DNA from: Holophagae bacterium
Lineage (GTDB): Bacteria; Acidobacteriota; Holophagae; Acanthopleuribacterales; Acanthopleuribacteraceae
Assembly: GCA_030429565.1 (NCBI GenBank)
Contig: JAUIFE010000007.1
Location: 248,001 to 312,000, forward strand
DNA length: 64,000 bases
Reading direction: 5' to 3'
Shown: positions 28,289 to 37,323 of the stretch, piece by piece
Layout: each line of letters starts with the position of its first letter
Numbering within the stretch: the stretch's first letter is position 1
Notes under the pieces: model-generated
The model's database searches: none
Seen by the model: only the letters and a program-made list of their open reading frames with translations
Told to the model about the DNA's origin: nothing
Translations under genes and position numbers: made by a program

Positions 28289-28688
28289 GAAACTGTTCCT
28301 CACAATATGTCGGTAATGCGGGGTGCGGAGCACTCCTCGCCGGTGCTTACGGTAAACCGTAGCTGAGAGGCACGGGAAGTTCTTGCTCCAGAGCGCGAAG
28401 GCGTTCCGAAGCGGTGGGATCCATTCGCGTCCATTGTCCATGCCTGCTTCGCTTTTTGCAATCTTCAAATCACCCTCCCGCGCCAAAAAAACAAGGCCTG
28501 TCGATCGGGCGTCGTCGTATCGCCGGCAAGTGTTCCTTGTCTCCCTGTCGGCGGAGTTGATTTAAGCCGCCCCGGCAGTGTGTGTTCCTAGCCCGCCACC
28601 GGCTTTTGTGGTAAAACCTTGGGTCCTGAACGGTGCGCGCGATCGCCACTGTTTCCCGTGCGGTGCCTGCCGCAAAGGTGGTTTCCTC
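28289..28688. other. Intergenic region between the divergent acidic protein gene and lpxB
   Basis: About 400 bp. It contains the upstream part of the longest lpxB frame, which I consider untranslated because the family-like N-terminus begins at TTG 28689. No clear promoter, RNA or repeat was recognised. Confidence 0.4.
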
Positions 28689-29819
28689 TTGGCTTCCGAA
28701 AAGAAACTGTTTCTATTGACAACCGAATCCAGCGGCGATTTGCTCGGTTCTCGTTTGTTGGGGGCGCTGAAACCCTTGGTGCCTGGTCTGTCCGTGCGCG
28801 GTGTCGGCGGCGAACGTTTGGCCGCTGAAGGCATGCATTTGTTGCGCCGTGTTTCGGAATTCAACGTCATGGGTTTGGTGGAAGTCTTGTCCCAACTCAG
28901 CCGCCTGCGCGCGATGTTTCGCGAGCTGGTGGAAGCCGTGCGCGAATGGCAGCCCGATGTGGTCGTGTTAATCGATGCGCCTGATTTTAACTTGCGCTTT
29001 GCTAAGGCTTTGCGCGGGATGGGCATTCCGGTTGTGTACTACGTGTCGCCGCAGGTGTGGGCCTGGCGTAAAGGCCGCGCCAAAAAAATAGCCAATTTGG
29101 TGGACCACATGATGGTTTTATTTCGCTTTGAAACCGAAATTTACCATCGCTACGGTCTCAAAACCACATGGGTTGGTCATCCATTAGTCGATGAGTTAAC
29201 CTGCGACCAGGACCGCGACGCCTTTATGGCCGCCAACGGCTTTGACCCGGCGCGTCCCTTGGTTGCCTTAGCGCCTGGTTCCCGGCGCAAAGAAGTGAAA
29301 AGCTTGCTGCCGACCATGCTGGCGGTGGCGCAGGCGCGTCAAGACCGAGCTCAGTTCGCCGTTCCGGCCGCGCCAACCGTCGACCGCGCCATGGTCGACG
29401 ACATCATGGCGGAAAGTGGGATCCAGGTTCCGGTTTTGCCCGGCCAAATGCGTGCTCTCGTTCGCCATGCCGACGCGGCCGTGGTTGCTTCCGGTACCGC
29501 CACCCTCGAAACCGGTCTGTTGGGGACGCCGATGATCGTCGGCTACCGTTTGCAACGCCTTTCCTATGCCCTCGCCAAACGGCTGGTTCAGCTTGATAAT
29601 GTTGCCTTGGTGAACATCGTTCTTGGGAAACGCGTGGTGCCCGAACTGATCCAAGACGCCTTTAACTGCGAGGACATTTTGCGAGAGCTGGATGTGTTGC
29701 TTGAGCAGCCCGAGCGTCGTCGGGCGATTGAAGCCGAGCTGGCCCGCTTGCCCGAAGCTTTGGGCGGCGGTGGGGCGGCCGAGCGTGCCGCCGCGGTTGT
29801 GAAGGATTACCTAATTTGA
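28689..29819 (+). CDS. lpxB: Lipid-A-disaccharide synthase LpxB
   Basis: LpxB joins UDP-diacylglucosamine and lipid X to make the lipid A disaccharide at the inner membrane. The protein has FLLTTESSGDLLGSRLL near residue 8, IDAPDFNLRFAKAL near 97, YYVSPQVWAWRKGRAKKI near 117, VGHPLVDE near 163, LAPGSRRKEV near 196, and ASGTATLETGLLGTPMIVGYR near 275. With TTG 28689 (AAAGGTGG seven bases upstream) it has 376 residues, matching the family. The longest frame from 28578 adds an unconserved leader. Its TGA overlaps the msbA TTG. Confidence 0.95.
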   Translation: MASEKKLFLLTTESSGDLLGSRLLGALKPLVPGLSVRGVGGERLAAEGMHLLRRVSEFNVMGLVEVLSQLSRLRAMFRELVEAVREWQPDVVVLIDAPDFNLRFAKALRGMGIPVVYYVSPQVWAWRKGRAKKIANLVDHMMVLFRFETEIYHRYGLKTTWVGHPLVDELTCDQDRDAFMAANGFDPARPLVALAPGSRRKEVKSLLPTMLAVAQARQDRAQFAVPAAPTVDRAMVDDIMAESGIQVPVLPGQMRALVRHADAAVVASGTATLETGLLGTPMIVGYRLQRLSYALAKRLVQLDNVALVNIVLGKRVVPELIQDAFNCEDILRELDVLLEQPERRRAIEAELARLPEALGGGGAAERAAAVVKDYLI

Positions 29820-31687
29820 AGAAGTTGCTCGCGCTCCTAAAACCCTATCGCGGCATTTTTTTGCTGGCCATGGCGGCGCTGGTCATGGGTGCCGTCGCCA
29901 ACTCCGCGCTCACCGGTTTGGTGAGTTCGTTGATGAACAACGTGATGACCGAGCAGGCCGGCGGCTCCGCTAGTCAGGCTGACAAGCTCTTTGGTTACAG
30001 GGATAAGCTCGTTTTTTTAGAGCAGACGATTAAAGATTTGGGCGTGCCGCTCGATGCGCTAGGTCGCGCCAAAGACGAAGCTTTGGTGAATCCGATCCCG
30101 TGGTCGTTGCTGGCGATCCTCGTGTTTTCGACCCAGGCCTTTTTCAACTACTTGGGTACTTACACCATGGGGCGCATTGGTTTGATGGTCGTGGTTGGGC
30201 TGCGCCAGGAGCTCACCGAAAAAATGATGGCGCTGTCGATGAACTTTTTTAAGCATTACAACACCGGCGACCTGATCGCGCGCGTCAACACCGATGTACT
30301 GCGCATTCAACAAGCGATTTCAGTGAAAACCGGTGAGATGATTAAAGAAGGCGCTAACGTCATTGTGTTTGTCGGCGTTGTCTTTTTCCTGAACTGGAAG
30401 CTGTCGACGACCTTGTTCGTGTTGGTGCCGATGGTCGGCATTCCCGTCTCTATTTTCTCGCGCAAGATTCGCAAGTATTCGCGCCAGTCGCAGTCCTTTT
30501 TAGGGGCGCTCACCGCGCACCTCAAAGAAGTGTTGGTCGGTATTCAGATCGTCAAAGGTTTCCGAAAAGAGGCATTCGAGGCCGCCAAGTTGCGTGATAT
30601 TAACCGGTTGTTCCTTAAGTACGCTTTGCGCGAACTGCGCATTATGGCGGTGACTACGCCGGTGATGGGTTTGATCGGCATGGTCGTGGTGGTGTCTTTT
30701 GTGTGCTATGGCAGCTTGATTATTCAGCGTGGTGAGATGAACCAGGGTGACTTTTTGTTTTACCTGTTGGCGGTCTATCAGCTCTACCAGCCGATTAAAC
30801 GCATGGCGCGCGCCAACAGCGATATTCAGCAAGCGATCGGGGTTTTGCCGCGCATTGATGAAATTCTTCAGTGGGACAACGAGATTCTCGAACCGGCGAC
30901 ACCGGCACAGGTGCCCGGCTATCCGTCCGTCACGTCATTGCGTTTTGAGGCGGTATCGTTCCGTTACCGCGATCAAGACGACGAGGACACGCGCGAATGG
31001 GTGTTGGATCAAGTCGACTTCGAGGTGGGTCGCGGTCAGGTGACCGCGCTGGTGGGTGCCTCGGGCAGCGGCAAATCAACGCTGGCCAAGTTACTGCCGC
31101 GTTTTTACGATGTCACTGAGGGCGCTGTGACCATTAACGGTGTCGATATCCGCGCGATGGCCAAAAGCGAATTGCGCGATTTATTTGCGCTTGTAACCCA
31201 GGATACCGTGCTGTTTGACGATACCGTTCACAACAATATCGCCTACGGTATGCCCGAGGCGACCTCAGAGCAGGTTGCCGCCGCCGCGCGTAAGGCGTTT
31301 GCCCACGCTTTTATCGAACGCCTGCCTGAGGGTTATCAAACCGTGATTGGTGAAGCCGGTTCGCGGCTATCCGGCGGTCAGCGACAACGGATTTCCATCG
31401 CGCGTGCTATTCTCAAAGACGCACCGGTTTTAATTCTGGATGAAGCGACGTCGGCGTTGGACACCGAAAGTGAACGCGAGGTGCAGCAGGCGCTGGATGC
31501 GCTGATGTGTGACCGTACGACCTTAGTTATCGCCCACCGATTGTCGACGATTCGCAAGGCCGATCAAATTTTGGTTCTGGATGAGGGGCGTGTGGTGGAA
31601 CGCGGTGATCACGCCTCGCTGCTCGCCCAAAACGGGCTCTATCGCAAATTGATTCAGATGCAAGAGGAGGGACACCGTGCTTTATAG
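29816..31687 (+). CDS. msbA: Lipid A export ABC transporter MsbA-like
   Basis: The 623-residue half-transporter has an N-terminal six-helix membrane domain and a C-terminal NBD. The NBD has Walker A GASGSGKST near residue 415, signature LSGGQRQRISIARAI near 525, Walker B APVLILDEATSALD near 545, and H-loop AHRL near 580. It is about 40 residues longer than the enterobacterial protein, mostly in the first external loop (residues 43-90). The start is TTG 29816 in a TTGA overlap with lpxB, so the two are translationally coupled. This pairing supports lipid A flipping as the role. Confidence 0.92.
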   Translation: MKKLLALLKPYRGIFLLAMAALVMGAVANSALTGLVSSLMNNVMTEQAGGSASQADKLFGYRDKLVFLEQTIKDLGVPLDALGRAKDEALVNPIPWSLLAILVFSTQAFFNYLGTYTMGRIGLMVVVGLRQELTEKMMALSMNFFKHYNTGDLIARVNTDVLRIQQAISVKTGEMIKEGANVIVFVGVVFFLNWKLSTTLFVLVPMVGIPVSIFSRKIRKYSRQSQSFLGALTAHLKEVLVGIQIVKGFRKEAFEAAKLRDINRLFLKYALRELRIMAVTTPVMGLIGMVVVVSFVCYGSLIIQRGEMNQGDFLFYLLAVYQLYQPIKRMARANSDIQQAIGVLPRIDEILQWDNEILEPATPAQVPGYPSVTSLRFEAVSFRYRDQDDEDTREWVLDQVDFEVGRGQVTALVGASGSGKSTLAKLLPRFYDVTEGAVTINGVDIRAMAKSELRDLFALVTQDTVLFDDTVHNNIAYGMPEATSEQVAAAARKAFAHAFIERLPEGYQTVIGEAGSRLSGGQRQRISIARAILKDAPVLILDEATSALDTESEREVQQALDALMCDRTTLVIAHRLSTIRKADQILVLDEGRVVERGDHASLLAQNGLYRKLIQMQEEGHRAL

Positions 31688-32564
31688 CATGACGGGTTAC
31701 GGTGAAGCAGTGGTTGAAAACGACGATCTGCGCGCCGGTTTCCGCATTAAAACAGTGAATAATAAGGGGTTGGATATCAACCTCAAGCTGCCGTTTGACT
31801 TTATGTACTTGGAAGGCGAGTTGCGGCGCATGCTCAAAAATCGCCTGTTTCGCGGTCGTATTGATGTCTTTTGCGAGTTGGAAATTCGCACGCCCGACGC
31901 TTTGCCGCCGACGCCGCTCAATCGTTCGCGCATGCAGCAGTTGGTACAACTGGCGCAACAAATCAAGCAGGAGTACCCGGTTGAAGGCGAATTGGAACTC
32001 AACACCTTGATTCGCATGAGCGACCTGACCGTGACGCAACGGACCGGTTTTCGTTTGCCCGAGTCCTTCGAGCAGGTGATTCGCCAAACGATCAACGACG
32101 CCGTCGATCAACTCGAACAGTCGCGACGCAAGGAAGGCGAAAGCCTGGAACCGTTTTTTTTGGATTCGCTGGCGCGCATCGAAAAGAAAGTCGGCGAATT
32201 GGCTGAATTGATGGAAGCGCGCCGTGATGAATTGCGCGAACAAATCACCAAACGCGTCAAGATGTTGTTGGAAGACACCAACCTAGATGAAAACCGTCTC
32301 GGTCAGGAAGTGGTGTATTACGCCGACCGCCTGGATGTGACCGAAGAGATCACGCGTCTGGGGGCACACCTCAAAACCACCGCCGATTTGATCAAAAGTG
32401 ACAAACGGCCGATGGGTAAAGAGTTGGAGTTCTTGTTGCAGGAACAAATGCGCGAGGTGACCACCATCGGGAATAAGGCCAAACACAAAGAGATTGCCGA
32501 TATGGTGGTGGGCCTTAAAACCACCTACGAGAAGATTCGCGAGCAAGTGCTCAACGTGGAATGA
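31677..32564 (+). CDS. yicC: YicC-family protein (putative endoribonuclease)
   Basis: The 295-residue protein begins VLYSMTGYGEA, the family's N-terminal signature. It ends with IGNKAKHKEIADMVVGLKTTYEKIREQVLNVE, matching the conserved YicC C-terminus (DUF1732). Enterobacterial YicC has been described as an RNase acting on small RNA. The start is GTG 31677 with GGAGGG five bases upstream, inside the last codons of msbA (11-bp overlap). It precedes gmk, a very common pairing. Confidence 0.92.
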   Translation: MLYSMTGYGEAVVENDDLRAGFRIKTVNNKGLDINLKLPFDFMYLEGELRRMLKNRLFRGRIDVFCELEIRTPDALPPTPLNRSRMQQLVQLAQQIKQEYPVEGELELNTLIRMSDLTVTQRTGFRLPESFEQVIRQTINDAVDQLEQSRRKEGESLEPFFLDSLARIEKKVGELAELMEARRDELREQITKRVKMLLEDTNLDENRLGQEVVYYADRLDVTEEITRLGAHLKTTADLIKSDKRPMGKELEFLLQEQMREVTTIGNKAKHKEIADMVVGLKTTYEKIREQVLNVE

Positions 32565-32632
32565 TTTCGAACCGCCCGGCGGGTCGATGCCCGCCTGGCC
32601 GCGACCGCCGTGTTTTACCAAGGAGTGGACCT

Positions 32633-33253
32633 TTGCTTTCCTTTACGTATCCCGGCAACCTCTACATGGTGATCGGCCCTTCCGGCGCTGGGAAATCGAC
32701 CCTGCTCAAGCGGCTGATTGCGCAAGACGAACACCTCTCGTTCAGCGTTAGCCACACCACGCGTGCACCTCGTGCGGGCGAAGTTCACGGTAAGGATTAC
32801 TACTTCGTGGATCGCGACCTTTTTCGCAGCATGATTGACGAAGACGCTTTTTTAGAGTGGGCTGAGGTGCACGGTAACCTCTACGGCACCTCGAAAGCGC
32901 ACATCGTGGCGCAATTGGAAGCAGGTGAGGACGTATTGGTTGATGTCGATGTTCAAGGCGCCTTGCTGCTCAAGGAGCAATTGGCTTCGGCGGTTTCCAT
33001 TTTCGTGGCGCCGCCCCATGCCGCCGCCTTGCGGGCGCGCTTGGAGGCTCGTGGCAAGGACGCCGCCGATGTGATTGAGCGCCGCTTGCTCAATGCCCGC
33101 GGCGAAATGCAGCAAATGACCAAGTTTGATTATTTGGTGGTGAACGACGACCTCGATCGTTGTTACCGCGATTTGGCGGCGGTCGTCGCCGCCGACCGAT
33201 TACGCAGCTTCCGACGCCGCGCTTTGGCAAGCGACTTACTTGAACATTTCTAG
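32633..33253 (+). CDS. gmk: Guanylate kinase
   Basis: Gmk phosphorylates GMP to GDP. The P-loop IGPSGAGKSTLLKRLI is at residues 14-29, SHTTRAPRAGEVHGKDYYFVD at about 43-63 binds GMP, and FLEWAEVHGNLYGTSKAHI follows near 75. The start is TTG 32633 with AAGGAG seven bases upstream, giving the standard 206 residues. An in-frame ATG at 32561, overlapping the yicC stop, would add 24 unconserved residues and is less likely. Confidence 0.95.
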   Translation: MLSFTYPGNLYMVIGPSGAGKSTLLKRLIAQDEHLSFSVSHTTRAPRAGEVHGKDYYFVDRDLFRSMIDEDAFLEWAEVHGNLYGTSKAHIVAQLEAGEDVLVDVDVQGALLLKEQLASAVSIFVAPPHAAALRARLEARGKDAADVIERRLLNARGEMQQMTKFDYLVVNDDLDRCYRDLAAVVAADRLRSFRRRALASDLLEHF

Positions 33254-33358
33254 CGAAAAGGCTAGAATTGGGGCTTGTGCCCGGCGCCGTGTGTGATGTA
33301 CCCCCTTGCTGGATGCTTCACACCAAACACGGTGGCGCGTGCGGTTTTCGTTCCGCCC

Positions 33359-33381
33359 ACGGCTTGCAGCCGTTTCTTTTT
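33359..33381 (+). terminator. Intrinsic terminator after gmk
   Basis: ACGGCT (33359-33364), loop TGC, AGCCGT (33368-33373), followed by TTTCTTTTT. It ends the lpxB-msbA-yicC-gmk transcript about 105 bp after the gmk stop. Confidence 0.75.
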
Positions 33382-33396
33382 AGCTGCAGCGGCCTT

Positions 33397-33446
33397 GGCT
33401 TTTGAAAAGCCGATAGGTTCAATTTCCGTCAGCAGCGACGGTTTTT
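33397..33446 (+). promoter_or_regulatory. Palindrome and second terminator-like hairpin in the rpoZ leader
   Basis: GGCTTTTGAAAAGCC (33397-33411) is a perfect 7-bp-arm inverted repeat around one base. Just after it, CCGTC (33426-33430) pairs with GACGG (33437-33441) and runs into TTTTT (33442-33446), only 20 bp before the rpoZ ATG. The second element could terminate or attenuate transcription entering rpoZ; the first could be an operator. Neither has a known partner. Confidence 0.45.
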
Positions 33447-33466
33447 AGAATGATTTGGAGAGGTCC

Positions 33467-33673
33467 ATGAACGTACCTGAGAACATTGGCTCGAAGTACC
33501 GTTTGATCGTTTTGGCCGGCCAGCGTGTCGCCCAGTTGCAACGAGGCGCCGCACCGCGCGTGTCTAACGTTGAAACCCAGAAAATGACCACGATTGCGAT
33601 GCGTGAAGCCTCTTCCGGCACCTTGACCTTTCATCCCAAGGGTTTGCTTGAAAAGGAAAACCAGTACGCTTAA
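33467..33673 (+). CDS. rpoZ: RNA polymerase omega subunit
   Basis: The 68-residue protein matches omega: MNVPENIGSKYRLIVLAGQRVAQL followed by a short basic middle. It lies between gmk and coaBC, the classical gmk-rpoZ-coaBC order. GGAGAGG precedes the ATG at 33467; an in-frame ATG at 33455 lies before that site. The usual acidic C-terminal tail of longer homologues is short here. Confidence 0.9.
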   Translation: MNVPENIGSKYRLIVLAGQRVAQLQRGAAPRVSNVETQKMTTIAMREASSGTLTFHPKGLLEKENQYA

Positions 33674-33678
33674 GGCAC

Positions 33679-33698
33679 GGCCGCCATGGGCGGCCTTT
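33679..33698 (+). terminator. Hairpin after rpoZ (weak terminator)
   Basis: GGCCGCC (33679-33685), loop ATG, GGCGGCC (33689-33695), then TTTGTCTG. The stem is strong but the T-tract is short, so partial readthrough to coaBC is expected. Confidence 0.45.
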
Positions 33699-33790
33699 GT
33701 CTGACACTTCTACTTTTATGTGTGCCCTGGTGCGGTGACCGGCTGCAGCTTTGTGCGGCGGCCGTTTGGTGCGCGCGTTAAGGATGCCCC

Positions 33791-35035
33791 GTGCTCGCTG
33801 ACTTTCAAGCGTCTGAAATCGTTGGAGAACGTGCCTCGATTGCGCTGGGGATTACCGGCGGAATTGCCGCCTATAAGGCCGCCGAATTGGTGCGTCTCTT
33901 GGTTGGTGCCGGTCACACTGTTTACCCCATTATGACCAAGTGGGCCGCCGAGTTTGTGGCGCCGCTGACCTTTCAGACCCTTTCCGGCCAACCGGTACGC
34001 ATGGCGACCGCCGGCTTCGGCCGCGACGGCGACATTGAACACATCTCCCTGATCCGGCGCTGCGAGCTTTTATTGGTGGCGCCGTTGACCGCGAACACCA
34101 TGGCCAAAATGGCGCAGGGTCTTGCTGATAATTTTTTAACCAGCACCTATTTGGCGCATCGCGGCCAAACGATGGTTTGTCCGGCGATGAACACCGCCAT
34201 GCTGGAGCATCCGGCCACGCGCCGCAATATGGCGCAGCTTGAAGCCGACGGCGTGCATGTGGTGCTCGGCGATAGCGGCGATTTGGCTTGTGGTGAGGTC
34301 GGTGCCGGTCGTATGGCCGAGCCGGCCGCGATTCTCGACCAAGTGCGCTGGGTACTCGCGCCCAAGTTGCCCTTTCTTGAAGGTAAACGCGTTCTCGTCA
34401 GTGCCGGGCCCACGCAAGAAGACGTGGATCCCGTTCGTTTTCTCACCAACCGCAGCAGTGGCAAGATGGGCGTCGCCGTGGCGGCCGCATTCCGCGATGC
34501 CGGTGCCGAGGTTGAGTTGGTGCACGGTCCCGTTCAGGTTGCGGTGCCTGCGCGCATTAAAACGCGGCGGGTTCGTTCCGCCGCCGACATGGCTGATGTG
34601 GTTTTGTCGCGCCAGCCTGATGTCGATATTATTGTGATGGCCGCCGCTGTTGCGGATTTTCGTCCTCGTCCGTCCAAGGAAAAGCTCAAAAAAGCCAAGT
34701 TTGACGGCGCCTTGCACTTGGACCGCACCCAAGATATTTTGGCGACGCTGGGTCAGCGCAAGCCCGACGGTCAGTGCTTGGTGGGATTCGCCGCCGAAAC
34801 CGGATCGGTTTTGGAGAATGCCGCCCGTAAAATTCGCGACAAGAACTTAGACTTCATTTTTGCCAACGATGTCGCCGCCGCTGGTCTTGGCTTTGCCGGT
34901 GATCGCAATCGTTTGATCGCACTTAACCGCCACGGGGTTCAGCACGATTTGGGCACCCGCGATAAAGCGGCTTTGGCGCGTGAGTTGGTCGCCTACGTCG
35001 TTCACGAATTGCAACACGAGCTGCAAAGCAACTGA
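33791..35035 (+). CDS. coaBC: Bifunctional phosphopantothenoylcysteine decarboxylase/synthetase CoaBC
   Basis: CoaBC carries out two steps of coenzyme A synthesis. The N-terminal flavoprotein half has GITGGIAAYKAAELVRLL near residue 20, IEHISL near 82 with the catalytic His, and CPAMNTAM near 129. The C-terminal synthetase half has VSAGPTQEDVDPVRFLTNRSSGKMG near 202-226, AAAVADFRP near 283, and KLKK near 295. Length (414) is standard. The start is GTG 33791 with AAGGA upstream. Confidence 0.95.
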   Translation: MLADFQASEIVGERASIALGITGGIAAYKAAELVRLLVGAGHTVYPIMTKWAAEFVAPLTFQTLSGQPVRMATAGFGRDGDIEHISLIRRCELLLVAPLTANTMAKMAQGLADNFLTSTYLAHRGQTMVCPAMNTAMLEHPATRRNMAQLEADGVHVVLGDSGDLACGEVGAGRMAEPAAILDQVRWVLAPKLPFLEGKRVLVSAGPTQEDVDPVRFLTNRSSGKMGVAVAAAFRDAGAEVELVHGPVQVAVPARIKTRRVRSAADMADVVLSRQPDVDIIVMAAAVADFRPRPSKEKLKKAKFDGALHLDRTQDILATLGQRKPDGQCLVGFAAETGSVLENAARKIRDKNLDFIFANDVAAAGLGFAGDRNRLIALNRHGVQHDLGTRDKAALARELVAYVVHELQHELQSN

Positions 35036-35050
35036 TCGATGAGATTACCC

Positions 35051-35090
35051 AAAAAGAAAAAACCGTTTTGCCCGGGGGCGAAAACGGTTT
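35051..35090 (-). terminator. Intrinsic terminator for the MbtH-like gene (may act both ways)
   Basis: AAACCGTTTT and AAAACGGTTT (35060-35069 and 35081-35090) form a 10-bp stem. On the minus strand it is followed by TTTTCTTTTT. It lies 46 bp past the end of the MbtH-like gene and also just past convergent coaBC. Confidence 0.8.
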
Positions 35091-35136
35091 GATGCAGTGG
35101 CGACCCTGTCGCTTGATGCGGCTTGGAGCGCTTCGG

Positions 35137-35358
35137 TTAATTTTGGGCCGCTTCCATTTCTTCCATCTTTTTGCGCAACGATAAGGGGCGCATGTCGGTC
35201 CACACTTCCTGGATGTAATCGAGGCATTCTGTTTTCGAGCCTTCCTTGCCTGCCTCGTTCCAGCCTGGCGGTAGTTCGCGGTCGGCCGGCCAGTAAGAGT
35301 ACTGCTCTTCGTTGTTGAAAACTACTTTGTAGACGGTGTTGTCTTCACTTTCAGACAT
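35137..35358 (-). CDS. MbtH-like protein
   Basis: MbtH-like proteins bind and activate adenylation domains of non-ribosomal peptide synthetases. The 73-residue product has the complete family signature: [17 protein letters not shown] (residues 17-33) and [19 protein letters not shown] (about 44-62), including the invariant Trp residues. AGGAGG precedes the ATG, and it has its own terminator. No peptide synthetase gene is present in this window, so its partner must be elsewhere in the genome. Confidence 0.95.
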   Translation of the reverse strand: MSESEDNTVYKVVFNNEEQYSYWPADRELPPGWNEAGKEGSKTECLDYIQEVWTDMRPLSLRKKMEEMEAAQN

Positions 35359-35495
35359 AAAAGTCCTCCTGAAACAAAATCAGTCAAATGTGAGGAAGTC
35401 ATCCTCGCTTGGGTCATTCGCTGTGTGCTTGCATCATGTTAGCCTGCATCTCTGCACCCTTTGCATCATATACCAAAAAATATCGATTTTCACGC

Positions 35496-36305
35496 TTAGC
35501 CGCTTTGTCCCCAGAACGGCTGGGTTTTTTTGTCCTTGCTTTGGCCGCCACCTGACTTGCCGCCTTGAAAGACACGGAAACGTCCGCGCTTTGAGCCGCC
35601 GCCGCGACCGCCGGCCAGCAACAAACCGCTGACAAAACCACCGATGTGGGTCATGAAGGCAATGCCGTTGACCGTGTTTTGGCCCCACTGGAGCAATAAG
35701 CTCATGCCTTGGCCGAGCAGCCACATCGCGAGCAAGCCTTTAAAGGGAAGGATGGTGTCGCGGTAATTGGCGCTGCGAATGTTGCCGATGGTGAGGCGGA
35801 AGTCGTGGTTGCCAAAGAGCACCAGGTAGCCGCCGAGTAATCCGCTGATGGCGCCGCTGGCGCCGATGATGGCGGCGGGCGAGTTCATGTCGTAAAAGAC
35901 TTGGCACAAGGTGCCGACGGCGCCGCAGCTAAAATAGTAGAGCAGGAAACGTTTCCAACCCATGCTCGCTTCCAGGTTGGGTGCCAACATATATAAGAAA
36001 AACATGTTGGACAACAGGTGGAACAAATTGACGTGCAGGAACATTGCCCAAAACAGGCCGACGACCGCCGGTGCTCGGCTCTCAATAAGTACTTCGGGGT
36101 TCATGCCTAGCGCCATCTGGGCGGCCGTGTTGCGCAGTTGGTCTGGGGCAAAAAACTCAGCCGGGATGACGCTGCCCACAAAAAAAACAGTGTTGGGATT
36201 CATGCGGAAGTGGGTGACATAAAACGCGAGAACGTTCAGAAAAAGCAGTACCCAGGTGGCGCGGACCTTGCCGGGGACGCGGTAGCTGTCGGCAAAACGA
36301 ATCAT
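35496..36305 (-). CDS. Rhomboid-family intramembrane serine protease
   Basis: The 269-residue membrane protein has the rhomboid core. HVNLFHLLSNMFFLY (about residues 91-105) supplies the conserved His and Asn, GASGAISG supplies the catalytic Ser150, and MTHIGGF supplies His220. Six membrane segments are likely. The Gly/Lys-rich C-terminus (after residue 230) is probably disordered and cytoplasmic. The substrate is unknown. It precedes the MbtH-like gene on the same strand, 137 bp away, so co-transcription is uncertain. Confidence 0.92.
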   Translation of the reverse strand: MIRFADSYRVPGKVRATWVLLFLNVLAFYVTHFRMNPNTVFFVGSVIPAEFFAPDQLRNTAAQMALGMNPEVLIESRAPAVVGLFWAMFLHVNLFHLLSNMFFLYMLAPNLEASMGWKRFLLYYFSCGAVGTLCQVFYDMNSPAAIIGASGAISGLLGGYLVLFGNHDFRLTIGNIRSANYRDTILPFKGLLAMWLLGQGMSLLLQWGQNTVNGIAFMTHIGGFVSGLLLAGGRGGGSKRGRFRVFQGGKSGGGQSKDKKTQPFWGQSG

Positions 36306-36680
36306 GGAACCTTACCTTTTCGGTTGTGGCGCGCCGGGCGCTCCGATTAGTTCGCGAAGTCAAGGCATCATACCATTGAATCCGGCCCTCTCGGCTAGCA
36401 TGACGCACCGGCTGCCGGTTGGCAGTGCGGCGATAGAACAGGTGGGGGCCGGTTGTTTAGGGCGATGGCGGCGTGAAAGACGGGGTGTTTCTCCTGAAAA
36501 AGCCCTGGTAAAAGCTCTGAATCATCAGAAGATGATGAAAAAGGGCGTTTTGGTAGGATTGTTTTGGTGCAGAGTAAATACAACAAAACCTGACGGCTGG
36601 CTCGAAAACAAGGGAAAGCGTGGCATAGCTCACGGAGTTATCGGTATGAGAATGCGGTGGTGCCGGCATATCGCTAAAAC

Positions 36681-36709
36681 GCGCGCTTCTTGCAACGCGC
36701 GGCTTTTTT
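36681..36709 (+). terminator. Terminator-like hairpin in the gene-poor region
   Basis: GCGCG (36681-36685) pairs with CGCGC (36696-36700), with alternative registers, and is followed by GGC and TTTTTT. No annotated plus-strand gene ends nearby, which raises the possibility of an unannotated short transcript. Confidence 0.4.
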
Positions 36710-36805
36710 CTGTTACCCTTACTGACTCAAATGTTTGCGTCTTCTTGCCGCATCGTAGTTCGTTGAGCGACGATGTTTTGAAGTCGCAAAGGTACACGGG
36801 AAGCA

Positions 36806-36916
36806 ATGACGACCCAGGAAAATGATAATAGGCCGGTGGCGGCGAAAGATCCGCCGGCGGCGAAGAAAATTGAGTCGTCGCTTAAATTTTTCCGTAAAAG
36901 TGCTTTAGGGGGGTAA
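36806..36916 (+). CDS. Possible 36-residue small protein
   Basis: A short ORF, MTTQENDNRPVAAKDPP and onward, ending LKFFRKSALGG. It is preceded by GGGAAG four bases before the ATG. The product would be hydrophilic and basic at the end, without signal peptide. No family is recognised. It rests on the ribosome binding site and on composition only, and may be chance. Confidence 0.3.
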   Translation: MTTQENDNRPVAAKDPPAAKKIESSLKFFRKSALGG

Positions 36917-37323
36917 ATTCGAAGGTTGGGATTACATGTGATCAAACGGCCTCGACGCTTGTTAAGACAGCAGATGCACGCGTAACGCATCGAGGATAAT
37001 CTTTATATCGCGGGGGTCCTTGCCCGTGTTGGAAATCCATGAAGAAGTGCCGTAATGCCTCGCTACCAAACCTTTTCGACTTTACAATCCCCTGAAAATT
37101 GAATAAGGTCCTGTAAGTAAAATGAATCCCTTTGCCCTTTGCGGCGAACCCGGATCTCGTAAATCTCGGTTCGCATCTGAGATTTCACTCGAGCGTGGGC
37201 CTGTTTCTCCCAGGAAAAACGCTGCCTCGGCTTATCGTCGTCGCGCGCCCGATCACCTGGTCCTCGGTAATGAATCCCGTCTGAGTCTATAGAAAAAGAA
37301 CCCGTATTGGTGTTGGTGAAATC

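Larger units (their letters stand above)
36306..37323. other. One-kilobase gap upstream of the pseudokinase gene
   Basis: The longest gene-poor stretch of the window. A plus-strand frame at 36304-36825 has no recognisable protein features. I can support only a possible 36-codon ORF at 36806-36916 and a terminator-like hairpin at 36681-36709. The region could carry a small RNA ending at that hairpin, but I see no known RNA family and no clear promoter. Confidence 0.45.

Noticed and set aside
36304-36825. Plus-strand frame of 173 codons in the gene-poor gap
   Set aside because: It overlaps the rhomboid start, has no ribosome binding site, unusual composition and a terminator-like hairpin within it. 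I do not regard it as a gene.
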